From Candidatus Krumholzibacteriia bacterium (lineage in GTDB: Bacteria; Krumholzibacteriota; Krumholzibacteriia; G020349025), in the NCBI GenBank assembly GCA_035649275.1, contig DASRJW010000018.1, forward strand, positions 1 through 15,914: DNA of 15,914 nucleotides, given 5' to 3'. The notes under the pieces are model-generated. The model ran no database searches, had not been told where the DNA came from, and saw only the letters and a program-made list of their open reading frames with translations. The first letter of the stretch is position 1; each line of letters starts with the position of its first letter. The translations under genes were made by a program, and so were the position numbers. Shown here one piece after another: positions 6,550 through 15,680 of this stretch.

Positions 6550-7710
6550 ATGAGAACGGAAGACCTGACATCCACTGCACCGTCCCGTCAGACAGGACTC
6601 GGACGGCAACGACGGGAAGCCGCGGGACTGCATGGCCCCGCGCGCCGGCGGGCCGCCGTCCTCTGCGCCCTCTTGGGTCTGGCATTGGCACTCGCTGGGT
6701 GGCCCGAGTTCTTCTGGGGACTCTTGAAGAACGGCCATCCGGGTGTCGTCGTCCAGGTCCCGACACTGCCCGCGGATCTCCTGCTCCGCACCGCGCAAGC
6801 GGCGTACGCACAGGGGCGTCTCGAGGAATCGGCGCGTTTGTACGGGCTGCTTCTCACCCAACACCCCGAGCATCCGCTGGCGGAAAACGCACTAGCGGTG
6901 CGGGTCCAGACGCTCATCGCTCTGGGGCACGTCGAGGAAGCACAGAACTCTTTGCTGGAGCTGCGGGTGCGCAGCCCGCGCAGCGATGCCCTCTCGGAGG
7001 CACTGCTCGAGATGGCCTGCGAGCAGATGCGCCGCGGCGAGCTAGAGCAGGCGCTCAGTGCCTACACCGACGTCGTCGCCTTCACCACCCAGGCGGAGGT
7101 GGCGCGCCCGCGGCCGGAGAGCGGCCCGGCGACCTTCAGGCTGCGCCGGGCGCAGTACAACGAGAAGACCCGGATCATCGCCCACCGCACCGAGATGGAG
7201 CGTATTGCCCGCTTCGACCTGGCGGTGTGTCACGATCTGGCGGGGAACCATGCCGAGGCGTTGCGTGCTTACGAGCGCTTCGTCCGTCGCTTCCCCACCG
7301 ACGCGCGCGCTCCCGAAGCCTGGTTCCGCATGGGCGTCGTGGCGCGCACCCTCGGCCGGCTCGAGGACGCGGTGCAGGACTTCACCCACGTCTGGGAAGC
7401 GGAGAAGGCCGTGGCAGCCTACCGCGCCGCCAGCGTCTATCAGGCCGGCCTCTGCCTCGAGGCGCTGCAGCGCGGCGACGAGGCACGGAGCACGTATGCG
7501 CGCGCCAAGAGCTTGGAGCCGCGCGGCGATGCCTGCCGTTTGGCGGCCCTGCACCGCCTGGCGCTGCTGCTGCGGGACGACGAGCCCTTGCAGGCTCTGG
7601 AGATCTATCGCGATCTGGCCGAGCACAGCGCCGACGCCGTCGAGCGCGCCCTGGCGCAGCAGAACTTCATCGATCTGCAAACCGAATCCGCCGTCGCCGC
7701 CGCGCACTGA
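6550..7710 (+). CDS. membrane-anchored tetratricopeptide-repeat protein
   Basis: The protein has 386 residues from ATG 6550, chosen for the TGGAG nine bases upstream; the frame is open 31 codons further but that part is low-quality. A basic N-terminus is followed by one hydrophobic helix at about residues 34-57 (AAVLCALLGLALALAGWPEF), so it is probably a type II membrane protein or has an uncleaved signal. The remainder is helical, with TPR-like units such as AAYAQGRLEESARLYGLLLTQ, DLAGNHAEALRAYERFVRR, RTLGRLEDAVQDFTHVW and ALQRGDEARSTYARAKSLEP. TPR solenoids mediate protein contacts, often in envelope assembly. No specific partner is indicated. Confidence 0.85.
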   Translation: MRTEDLTSTAPSRQTGLGRQRREAAGLHGPARRRAAVLCALLGLALALAGWPEFFWGLLKNGHPGVVVQVPTLPADLLLRTAQAAYAQGRLEESARLYGLLLTQHPEHPLAENALAVRVQTLIALGHVEEAQNSLLELRVRSPRSDALSEALLEMACEQMRRGELEQALSAYTDVVAFTTQAEVARPRPESGPATFRLRRAQYNEKTRIIAHRTEMERIARFDLAVCHDLAGNHAEALRAYERFVRRFPTDARAPEAWFRMGVVARTLGRLEDAVQDFTHVWEAEKAVAAYRAASVYQAGLCLEALQRGDEARSTYARAKSLEPRGDACRLAALHRLALLLRDDEPLQALEIYRDLAEHSADAVERALAQQNFIDLQTESAVAAAH

Positions 7711-7738
7711 GCACGCGCCGCACGCCGCTGCCTTCGCT

Positions 7739-8395
7739 TCAGGAGACCTTGGTGCCGATCAGATCGGCCAGCTCGTGGCCGAGGAAATGCTCCACCCAGC
7801 GCACCCGCTCTCCCGCCGCACTGGGGGACTGGATGGGCTGCACTTCCTGGGTGGAAACAGCGAGGAAGAGGTATTTCGGATCGCGGAAGAGGGGCTCGAT
7901 CCGCACCTCCACCGCCTTCGTCGGGCCGTGGCGCGGCAAGACGAGCTTGAGACCGATGCCGGCGCAGTCGGCACCCAAGGCAGCTACCTCTTGCCGCCGC
8001 AGGCGGAGGAAGCGGTCCTCGATGAAGTCGGTGGCCGAGCCATTTTCCAGGGGCCACACGGCTTCCATCACCACTTCCTGGGTGACGAAGATCCCGGGGG
8101 TGAAGAGGTTCCAGAAGTCTTCCACCATGCGCTCGTAGTCCCGGACGACGCCGTAGCTCGACTGGTTCTCCGGGATGCGCTCCTGGAAGGCCAGGCGGTC
8201 CGCCGCCAAACGGAGCTGCGTCGCCGGATCGTTGAACAACCGGGCCCCGTCGGGCAGGAAGGCGAACTGGGTGTACGGCTTGTAGGCGCAGACGGTGGAA
8301 TAGAGCTGCGTCAGCTTCCCCCGCTCGAGCCGCACCGTGGGTGGGAAGAGCAACACGCTCTTCAGGGTGATGGGCTGGATCAAGTCGCGGTTCAT
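7739..8395 (-). CDS. conserved-looking protein of unknown function
   Basis: The 218-aa protein starts at ATG 8395. The ribosome-binding site is weak (GGCGGG), but the codon usage is good throughout. It is soluble, without a signal or membrane segment. Visible features are LLFPPTVRLERGKLTQLYSTV near the N-terminus, a mid-region YERMVEDFWNLFTPGIFVTQ, and a C-terminus rich in Glu and Val. The opening strand and length loosely recall TIGR04255-type proteins, but I would not assign it. The gene converges with the TPR gene (28-base gap) and is divergent from aceBA. Confidence 0.7.
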   Translation of the reverse strand: MNRDLIQPITLKSVLLFPPTVRLERGKLTQLYSTVCAYKPYTQFAFLPDGARLFNDPATQLRLAADRLAFQERIPENQSSYGVVRDYERMVEDFWNLFTPGIFVTQEVVMEAVWPLENGSATDFIEDRFLRLRRQEVAALGADCAGIGLKLVLPRHGPTKAVEVRIEPLFRDPKYLFLAVSTQEVQPIQSPSAAGERVRWVEHFLGHELADLIGTKVS

Positions 8396-8446
8396 GGCCC
8401 GCCATGGTAGGGACGGGGCCTGAGGGCCGCAAGGCCTTGGCCCCAT

Positions 8447-8476
8447 TTACACCCACCTTCCAGCTCGGTTAAAATT
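8447..8476 (+). promoter_or_regulatory. candidate sigma-70 promoter for aceBA
   Basis: TTTACA (8447-8452) and TAAAAT (8471-8476) each match the sigma-70 consensus at five of six positions with an 18-base spacer, in the gap between the divergent 218-aa gene and aceB. This would give an mRNA leader of roughly 130 bases. A CAAGGCCTTG palindrome with flanking GGGC/GCCC lies just upstream (8425-8444) and could be an operator. Confidence 0.5.
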
Positions 8477-8617
8477 GGGTTGTCCAATCTTCGATCGTTG
8501 CTCCGATCGAAGCTGTTCCGCCTAGAAACACGACGTCGTGGCTCGAGACGCCCCTGGCAGGGGACGCCTTGGAGCCGCGCCGGTGTGCACCACCGCATCC
8601 AACGATGGAGAAGCCCC

Positions 8618-10228
<1,611 letters not shown>

Positions 10229-10233
10229 CGTCG

Positions 10234-11493
10234 ATGTCGGATCTGTGGAGCAAACAACGCTGGCATGGCATCGCGCGCAACTACGCCCCCGGCGACGTGG
10301 AACGCCTGCGTGGCTCGCTGCGCATCGAGTACACCCTCGCCGACCGGGGTGCCCGCAAGCTCTGGCAGTTGCTGCACAATCACTCGTTCGTTCCCGCCCT
10401 CGGCGCGCTCTCCGGGAACCAGGCGATGCAGATGGTGCGGGCCGGCCTGGAGGCCATCTACGTCAGCGGCTGGCAAGTGGCTGCGGACGCCAACAACGCC
10501 GGGCAAATGTACCCCGACCAGAGCCTCTATCCGGCCGACAGCGTTCCCGAGCTGGTGCGCCGCATCAACGCCGTCCTGCAGCGGGCCGATCAGATCCAGC
10601 ACATGGAGGGCAGCGGCGACATCGATTGGTTCGTCCCCATCGTCGCCGATGCGGAGGCCGGTTTCGGCGGCCCGCTCAACGCCTTCGAGCTCATGAAGGC
10701 GATGATCGCCGCCGGCGCCGCGGCGGTGCACTTCGAGGACCAGCTGGCGGCGGAGAAGAAGTGCGGCCACCTGGGCGGCAAGGTGCTGGTGCCGGCGTCG
10801 GCCTTCCTACGCACCCTCACGGCGGCCCGTCTCGCGGCCGACGTGCTCGACGTGCCCACGCTGCTCGTCGCCCGCACCGACGCGCACAGCGCCATGCTCC
10901 TCACCAGCGACGTGGATCCCCTGGATTCCCGCTTCCTCACCGGGCAGCGCACGCCCGAGGGCTTCTTCCGCATCCGCGGCGGCCTCGAGTGCGCCATCGA
11001 TCGGGCCCTGGCCTACGCTCCCTACGCCGACGTCTTGTGGTGCGAGACCTCGACCCCGGACCTGGGAGAAGCGCGGGAGTTCGCCGCCGCGGTGCACGCC
11101 GCCTTCCCGGGGAAGCTCTTGGCCTACAACTGCTCGCCCTCCTTCAACTGGTCGACGAAGCTCGATGCTTCCCAGATCGGCCGCTTCCAGGAAGAGCTGG
11201 GCGGTCTCGGCTACCGCTTCCAGTTCATCACTTTGGCCGGCTTCCACAATCTCAACTTCCACATGTTCGACCTGGCCCGGCAGTACAAGCGGCTGGGCAT
11301 GACGGCCTACGCGGCGCTGCAGCAGGCGGAGTTCGCTGCCGAACACCAGGGCTACACCGCCGTGCGCCACCAGCGCGAGGTGGGAACGAGCTACTTCGAT
11401 GCGGTGACGAACGTGATCGCCAGCGGCCGTTCGTCGACCACGGCGATGCATGGCTCCACCGAAGAAGGCCAGTTCAAGACCGGCACGGACTGA
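10234..11493 (+). CDS. aceA: isocitrate lyase
   Basis: Isocitrate lyase cleaves isocitrate to succinate and glyoxylate, bypassing the decarboxylating steps of the TCA cycle. The protein has 419 residues, close to the E. coli-type enzyme. The active-site loop [13 protein letters not shown] (Cys177) is intact. Upstream [20 protein letters not shown] and [11 protein letters not shown], and later [10 protein letters not shown] and YNCSPSFNW, are all characteristic. The ATG at 10234 is preceded by AAGGAG, which lies within the last codons of aceB, so the two genes are tightly coupled. The downstream neighbour is convergent after a 34-base gap with no clear terminator hairpin. Confidence 0.98.
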   Translation: MSDLWSKQRWHGIARNYAPGDVERLRGSLRIEYTLADRGARKLWQLLHNHSFVPALGALSGNQAMQMVRAGLEAIYVSGWQVAADANNAGQMYPDQSLYPADSVPELVRRINAVLQRADQIQHMEGSGDIDWFVPIVADAEAGFGGPLNAFELMKAMIAAGAAAVHFEDQLAAEKKCGHLGGKVLVPASAFLRTLTAARLAADVLDVPTLLVARTDAHSAMLLTSDVDPLDSRFLTGQRTPEGFFRIRGGLECAIDRALAYAPYADVLWCETSTPDLGEAREFAAAVHAAFPGKLLAYNCSPSFNWSTKLDASQIGRFQEELGGLGYRFQFITLAGFHNLNFHMFDLARQYKRLGMTAYAALQQAEFAAEHQGYTAVRHQREVGTSYFDAVTNVIASGRSSTTAMHGSTEEGQFKTGTD

Positions 11494-11527
11494 GAGTCGG
11501 GAGTCGACGGACGACGAAGCAGGCCGT

Positions 11528-12406
11528 TCACGAGCGGCCGCGCTCGTCCTGGGGCCGGTGGCTCTCGTCACTCGCCGGCCGCGCCCGGCGCGCCCAGGCA
11601 TCCTGCACCCAGAAGGCGCCGATGAAGAACGGCAGCCCGGCGAACATGACCACACCCACCGGGAAGCGGCGCCAGGCTTCGCGCACCCTGGCCCCCACGG
11701 CTTCGCGCAGCGTCAGCTCTTCGCTGCCACCGGTGAAGCCTTTCTCGCTCTCCAAGTAGACGAGGCGTCGGCGACCACCGCGCTCCATGCCGCGCAAGGT
11801 GACGCCGCCGCCCTGCAGCACCAACTCCAGCCGCGCGCTCTGTCCGGCACGCAGCCGGAGCCCTTGCAGCAGCGCCATCTCTACCTGACCGAGATTGCCA
11901 CCGAAGCGCCGCCCCAGCGCCAGCACCTCGAGCGCCTCGAGAACGCGACCGGGGACGCGGAAGGCGAAGCGATGGCGCATGCCGCCATCCCCGCCCGGGA
12001 CGATGGCCATGGTGAAACCCTGACGTTCGAACTCACGCTCCAGCGTGCGCGCGGCGCGTTGCAGGTCCTCGTCGCTGCGGCTCGCCGGGAAGAGCGCCAG
12101 GCGGCAAGGAGCGACGCGGCCGTCGTCGCAGGCCTGGAGGAGCGCGGCGACCTCGCCGACGCGGGCCACGCCGGAGCCGAGGTCCCGGGCGCCGAGCTCG
12201 CCGGCCACACCACCGAGCGCTGCAGCAGGGCGTACGAGGGCCTGCATCGAAGCGATCTCGGTGGCGAACGTCGAAGCGAGAGTGCGCAACGACAGCGGCA
12301 AGCTCCACCAGTAGAGGGCGGGCGTCTGGTTCGAGCGCCGCACCCAGAGGGTCTTGGTGATGGCCGCTGGAGGCGGAGCGAGCGTCGCCGCTGTAGGTTT
12401 CTCCAC
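11528..12406 (-). CDS. protein of unknown function with C-terminal membrane segment
   Basis: The protein has 292 residues from GTG 12406, chosen because GGAAGGAG lies just upstream and a much longer open frame (to 12886) has low-complexity Arg-rich content there. The N-terminal part includes RRSNQTPALYWWSLPLSLRT; the middle is mixed alpha/beta with charged helices (DEDLQRAARTLEREFERQG). A single hydrophobic helix lies at about residues 248-268 (FPVGVVMFAGLPFFIGAFWV), followed by a short basic tail, a tail-anchor-like layout. No family is recognised. It lies 68 bases downstream of clpS on the same strand. Confidence 0.65.
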   Translation of the reverse strand: MEKPTAATLAPPPAAITKTLWVRRSNQTPALYWWSLPLSLRTLASTFATEIASMQALVRPAAALGGVAGELGARDLGSGVARVGEVAALLQACDDGRVAPCRLALFPASRSDEDLQRAARTLEREFERQGFTMAIVPGGDGGMRHRFAFRVPGRVLEALEVLALGRRFGGNLGQVEMALLQGLRLRAGQSARLELVLQGGGVTLRGMERGGRRRLVYLESEKGFTGGSEELTLREAVGARVREAWRRFPVGVVMFAGLPFFIGAFWVQDAWARRARPASDESHRPQDERGRS

Positions 12407-12425
12407 GAACTCTCCTTCCGATGTA

Positions 12426-12451
12426 CCCGGGGGCGGGGTGCCTCCCCCGGG
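12426..12451. repeat. strong GC hairpin between clpS and the 292-aa gene
   Basis: CCCGGGGG and CCCCCGGG form a perfect 8-bp stem with a ten-base loop in the 68-base gap. No T-run follows, so it is not a classical terminator. It could stabilise the clpS mRNA end, attenuate read-through, or restrict access to the downstream ribosome-binding site, which begins about ten bases further on. Confidence 0.5.
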
Positions 12452-12474
12452 CCACGGAGTGGCGATTTGGGCGC

Positions 12475-12804
12475 TCAGGCGCAGGGTTCGATGCGAGCGC
12501 GCATGGAACCGTGCGAGGTGGCGACGAGGGGATCCGGCCCGAAGCCGGCGATCTGCTCGCACTTGAGCTCGGCCCGCTCGCGATGCGTCGTCGCCACCAC
12601 GACGCGGCCCGTCGTGTCCACCTCGCGGGCCATGGCGAAGGCTTCGCGCACCGAGTAGGAGAAAAGCGTGCAGAGCATGCGGACGACGTACTCGTAGGTG
12701 TGCTCGTCGTCGTCCAAGAGCACGACGTGCACGAGAGGCTCGTGCGCTGGCAGCGCCCGCGGGGACGACGAGGTTTCCGGCCGCGTCAGCGTTTCCTTGC
12801 TCAT
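12475..12804 (-). CDS. clpS: ATP-dependent Clp protease adaptor ClpS
   Basis: ClpS delivers N-end-rule substrates to ClpAP or ClpCP. The 109-aa protein has a short flexible N-terminus and then the core VHVVLLDDDEHTYEYVVRML, EAFAMAREVDTTGRVVVAT and HRERAELKCEQIAGFGPDP. The DDDEHTYEYV stretch occupies the place of the NDDxTPMEFV substrate-pocket motif, so the pocket differs from the E. coli type. The C-terminal extension ending SHGSMRARIEPC is, as I recall, shared with planctomycete-type ClpS proteins. The ATG at 12804 follows GGGAG at about 11 bases; the longer frame upstream is a shadow of xthA on the other strand. No clpA lies nearby. Confidence 0.9.
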   Translation of the reverse strand: MSKETLTRPETSSSPRALPAHEPLVHVVLLDDDEHTYEYVVRMLCTLFSYSVREAFAMAREVDTTGRVVVATTHRERAELKCEQIAGFGPDPLVATSHGSMRARIEPCA

Positions 12805-12930
12805 CCCATCGTGCTCCCGGCCGCTCGTCGAACACTCCTCGACGGGTCTTCCGCTCGGTCCATGGCACGCCGGACCTCGAAGCCACGGCAAGGAATTCTG
12901 TACCGGCGCCGCCCCTCCCGGCAAGTGCTG

Positions 12931-12959
12931 TTGACAGCCCCCAGCACCCCGCCTATAAA
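12931..12959 (+). promoter_or_regulatory. near-consensus sigma-70 promoter for the xthA operon
   Basis: TTGACA (12931-12936, exact consensus) and TATAAA (12954-12959, five of six) are separated by exactly 17 bases. Transcription would start near 12966, about 50 bases before the leader ORF. This is the strongest promoter-like sequence in the window. Confidence 0.8.
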
Positions 12960-13018
12960 CGAAGCCGTTCCCCATCGCGCCACGCGCCAACGCCCGCCCC
13001 CTGGGTCGAGGAGTTGTC

Positions 13019-13114
13019 ATGGTGGAGTGGTTTCGGGTCGATTTCTGGCGACAGCTGCTCGAGCGGGCGACCGCCTCGGCCCGACCGCTGGACGTGCGGG
13101 TCCATCCGTCATGA
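13019..13114 (+). CDS. 31-codon leader ORF overlapping xthA
   Basis: ATG 13019 has GAGGAG six bases upstream, much better than anything in front of xthA itself. It encodes MVEWFRVDFWRQLLERATAS and eleven more residues, ending with a TGA that overlaps the xthA ATG as ATGA (13111-13114). It sits directly behind a near-consensus promoter. It could be a leader that couples translation into xthA, or a real microprotein with an amphipathic, Trp-rich start. No homologue is recognised. Confidence 0.5.
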   Translation: MVEWFRVDFWRQLLERATASARPLDVRVHPS

Positions 13115-13917
13115 GCGCGACGCCGCTCCGGTTGGCGAGCTGGAACGTCAACTCCATCCGCGTGCGGCTCGACGCGGTGCTCGCTTGGCTCGAGCAGAGC
13201 GAAACCGACATCCTCTGCCTGCAGGAGACGAAGGTGGCCGACGAGGCCTTCCCGAGCGATGCCTTCCACAGCCTCGGCTACGAGGTGGCGAGCTTCGGAC
13301 AGAAGGGTTACAACGGCGTCGCCATCGTCGCCCGGGCCCCGCTCCGCGACCCGACGCGCGGCTTCGGGGACGAGACGCTGGACGCCGAGGGCGCCCGCTT
13401 GCTCGGCGTCACCGTGCGGGGCTTGCACGTCTACTCCGCGTACATCCCCAATGGCAAGGTCGTCGGCAGCCCGGCCTACGCGCTGAAGCTGCAGTGGCTG
13501 GCGCGCCTGCGCGCCCTCCTCGACCACCGCCACGACCCCGCCGCGCGCTACGCGGTGTGCGGCGACTTCAACGTCGCCGCCGAAGAGCGCGATGTCCACG
13601 ATCCGCTCTTCTGGCGCGCCCAGGTGCTCTTCCATCCCGCGGCCCGGGAAGCCTTGCGCCAACTCTGCGAGCCGAACCTGGTGGATACCTTCCGCCTGCA
13701 CCACCAAGAAGCGGGGCAGTATTCCTGGTGGGACTACCGTCAGGGCGCCTTGGCGAAGAACGAAGGTCTGCGCATCGACTACGTCTTCGCTTCCCGCCCC
13801 CTCGCCGCCCGCTGCACCGACGCCGGGATCGACCGGGAGCCGCGGCGCGCCGCCAACCCTTCGGATCACACACCGGTTCACGCCACCTTCGCTCTCGACG
13901 AGGAGGAAAGCTCATGA
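13111..13917 (+). CDS. xthA: exodeoxyribonuclease III / AP endonuclease
   Basis: XthA removes 3' blocking groups and cuts at abasic sites in base-excision repair. The 268-aa protein carries the full set of endonuclease/exonuclease/phosphatase-fold motifs: WNVNSIR (Asn12), LQETK (Glu39), YSAYIPNG (Tyr110), GDFNVA (Asp152, Asn154), GLRIDYVFAS (Asp223) and the terminal SDHTP (Asp252-His253). Its own ribosome-binding site is weak, so it probably relies on coupling from the overlapping 31-codon leader ORF. Its TGA overlaps the next ATG (ATGA, 13914-13917). Confidence 0.96.
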   Translation: MSATPLRLASWNVNSIRVRLDAVLAWLEQSETDILCLQETKVADEAFPSDAFHSLGYEVASFGQKGYNGVAIVARAPLRDPTRGFGDETLDAEGARLLGVTVRGLHVYSAYIPNGKVVGSPAYALKLQWLARLRALLDHRHDPAARYAVCGDFNVAAEERDVHDPLFWRAQVLFHPAAREALRQLCEPNLVDTFRLHHQEAGQYSWWDYRQGALAKNEGLRIDYVFASRPLAARCTDAGIDREPRRAANPSDHTPVHATFALDEEESS

Positions 13918-14258
13918 AGACACCGACACCGAGCCGCCGGCGTTTCCTGCAAGCCCTGGCCGCCGTGACTGCGGCGCCTTGGGCGCGAGCGGCTCTGCCC
14001 GGTCTCGGTCTCGCCGCCGCGGCCGCCGCCGCCCGGGCGCAGGCTCCCAGCGAGGAAACTCCCGTCGAGGTCGGCCCCTGGCTCGAGATCCTGAAGCAGC
14101 GCTACGGACAGCGGTTGTCGCCGGAGCAGCTGCAAGCCATCCAGGAGAACCTGGGGTGGACGGCGCGCACGGGCAAGACCCTCCGCGCCGCGGCGCTCAC
14201 CAATGCCGACGAACCCGACGTGGTCTTCCGCGCCTTGCCCCCGGAGGCGGCGCGATGA
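13914..14258 (+). CDS. small Tat-signal protein, amidase-associated
   Basis: The 114-aa protein begins with a twin-arginine signal: SRRRFLQALAAVTAAPWARA, followed by an Ala-rich stretch to about residue 44 (ARAQA), a plausible cleavage region. The mature part is about 70 residues and helical, with WLEILKQRYGQRLSPEQLQA and TLRAAALTNADEPDVVFRA. It has no visible catalytic motif and resembles the small Tat-signal partners found beside oxidoreductases or amidases. AGGAGG lies about eight bases before the ATG. It overlaps xthA and the amidase by ATGA at both ends, so it should be made in step with the amidase. Confidence 0.8.
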   Translation: MKTPTPSRRRFLQALAAVTAAPWARAALPGLGLAAAAAAARAQAPSEETPVEVGPWLEILKQRYGQRLSPEQLQAIQENLGWTARTGKTLRAAALTNADEPDVVFRALPPEAAR

Positions 14259-15664
14259 GCAGCGAACCGCTCTACTTCAAGAGCGCGGCGGAGCTCGGGC
14301 GCATGCTCCGCAGCCGCAAGCTCACCTCGTTGGCGCTGACCCAGGGCTACATCGATCGGCTGCGCTCGCAGGGCCGGGAATTGAACGCCGTGGTCACCCT
14401 CATGGAGGACACGGCGCTCGAAGAAGCGCAGCGCGCCGACGCCGACCTGCGCAGCGGTCGCAGCCGCGGGCCGCTGCACGGTGTGCCCTTCGGCGTCAAG
14501 GATCTGCTCGCCACCCGCGGCGTGCCCACGACTTGGGGCGCCGAACCGTACCGCAATCAAGTCTTCGACCACGACGCCACGGTGGTGCGCCGTTTGCGCG
14601 ACGCCGGTGCGGTGCTGTTGGCGAAGCTCGCCATGGTGGAGCTGGCCGGTGGCATGGGTTACGACGAAGCCGACGCCGCCTTCACCGGTCCGGGCATCAC
14701 GCCGTGGAACCGCGCCTACTGGAGTGGCGGCTCGTCGAGCGGCCCGGGAAGCGCCGTGGCCGCCGGTCTCGTGGGCTTCGCCATCGGCTCGGAGACCTCG
14801 GGCAGCATCCTGACGCCGTCCGCGTACTGCGGCGTGACCGGGCTCCGACCCACCTACGGTCTCGTCAGCCGCCACGGAGCCATGGCGCTCAGCTGGACGC
14901 TCGACAAGCTCGGACCCATGTGCCGGAGCGCCGAGGACTGCGGCCTCGTGCTCGCGGCGATCGCCGGCAGCGACCCGGAAGATGCCACCGCGGTGGACCG
15001 CGGCTTCCGCTGGCGGCGGCCGGCGGCCACACGCAGTCGTCGCCTGCGGGTCATGGTGCCCAAGGGCTGCATCGAGAAGGTGCAAACCGCCGTGCGCGAC
15101 AATTTCGAATCAAGCCTGCGTGTGCTCGCCCCCTTCGCCGACATCGAACGCGAGGTGGAGTGGCCCGATTTCCCCTGGGGTCCCTGCGTCGGCACCATCG
15201 TGGATGCCGAGGGCGCCGCCGCTTTCTTGCCGCTCCTCGAATCGGGGGAGGTCGCGAAGCTGCGCTGTCCCGCGGATCGCATCGGTGGCTACAACGCCTT
15301 GCTGACGCCGGCGGTGGACTACGTGCAGGCGCTCCGCCTGCGGGCGCCGATGAAGCGGGCGGTGAACGCCCTCTTCCAGCGCTTCGACCTGGTGGCAGCG
15401 CCGACGCGGGCGAACGTCGCCTCACCGCTGGACAAGAAGTTCCGCAATGCCTATCCGGACGTGAACCCGGGCCCCGCGCTCATCGCCGCCGGCAATCTTT
15501 GCGGCTTGCCAGCGGTGTGTCTCCCCAACGGCTTCGGCGAGAACGGCCTGCCTACCTCCATGTCTTTCATGGGAGCGGCATTCTCGGAGGCATTGCTCCT
15601 GGAGGTAGCGTACCGGTTGCAGCAGGAGACGCAGTGGCACGAGCAGGCCCCGCCCGCGGTGTGA
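14255..15664 (+). CDS. amidase-signature-family hydrolase
   Basis: The 469-aa protein has the complete Ser-cisSer-Lys triad of the amidase signature family: Lys82 in GVPFGVKDLLATRG, cis-Ser160 in GGSSSGPGSAVAAG, and nucleophile Ser184 in GSETSGSILTPSAYCG. The usual TDGS before the nucleophile is TSGS here. Members hydrolyse amides or act as GatA in glutaminyl-tRNA amidation. GatA is unlikely because no gatB or gatC is present and the partner is a Tat-signal protein. The amidase itself has no signal peptide. ATG 14255 overlaps the preceding TGA and has GGAGG upstream. The substrate is unknown. Confidence 0.93.
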   Translation: MSSEPLYFKSAAELGRMLRSRKLTSLALTQGYIDRLRSQGRELNAVVTLMEDTALEEAQRADADLRSGRSRGPLHGVPFGVKDLLATRGVPTTWGAEPYRNQVFDHDATVVRRLRDAGAVLLAKLAMVELAGGMGYDEADAAFTGPGITPWNRAYWSGGSSSGPGSAVAAGLVGFAIGSETSGSILTPSAYCGVTGLRPTYGLVSRHGAMALSWTLDKLGPMCRSAEDCGLVLAAIAGSDPEDATAVDRGFRWRRPAATRSRRLRVMVPKGCIEKVQTAVRDNFESSLRVLAPFADIEREVEWPDFPWGPCVGTIVDAEGAAAFLPLLESGEVAKLRCPADRIGGYNALLTPAVDYVQALRLRAPMKRAVNALFQRFDLVAAPTRANVASPLDKKFRNAYPDVNPGPALIAAGNLCGLPAVCLPNGFGENGLPTSMSFMGAAFSEALLLEVAYRLQQETQWHEQAPPAV

Positions 15665-15680
15665 GCGCGGCGGATCGGCT

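Noticed and set aside
6510-8138. Long plus-strand frame of 542 codons overlapping the TPR gene and its convergent neighbour
   Set aside because: It is an Arg/Pro/Ala-rich shadow frame typical of high-GC DNA. The TPR frame has recognisable repeats and a ribosome-binding site.
10245-11759. 504-codon plus-strand frame overlapping aceA
   Set aside because: Shadow of isocitrate lyase with low-complexity Arg/Gly content.
12805-13881. N-terminal extension of the clpS frame to 13881 on the minus strand
   Set aside because: It is antisense to xthA and has no ClpS homology. ClpS proteins normally start shortly before the VVLLDDD strand.
14255-15664. GatA subunit of the glutamyl-tRNA amidotransferase
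   Set aside because: No gatB or gatC neighbour, and the gene is coupled to a Tat-signal protein. A general amidase-signature hydrolase is the safer call.
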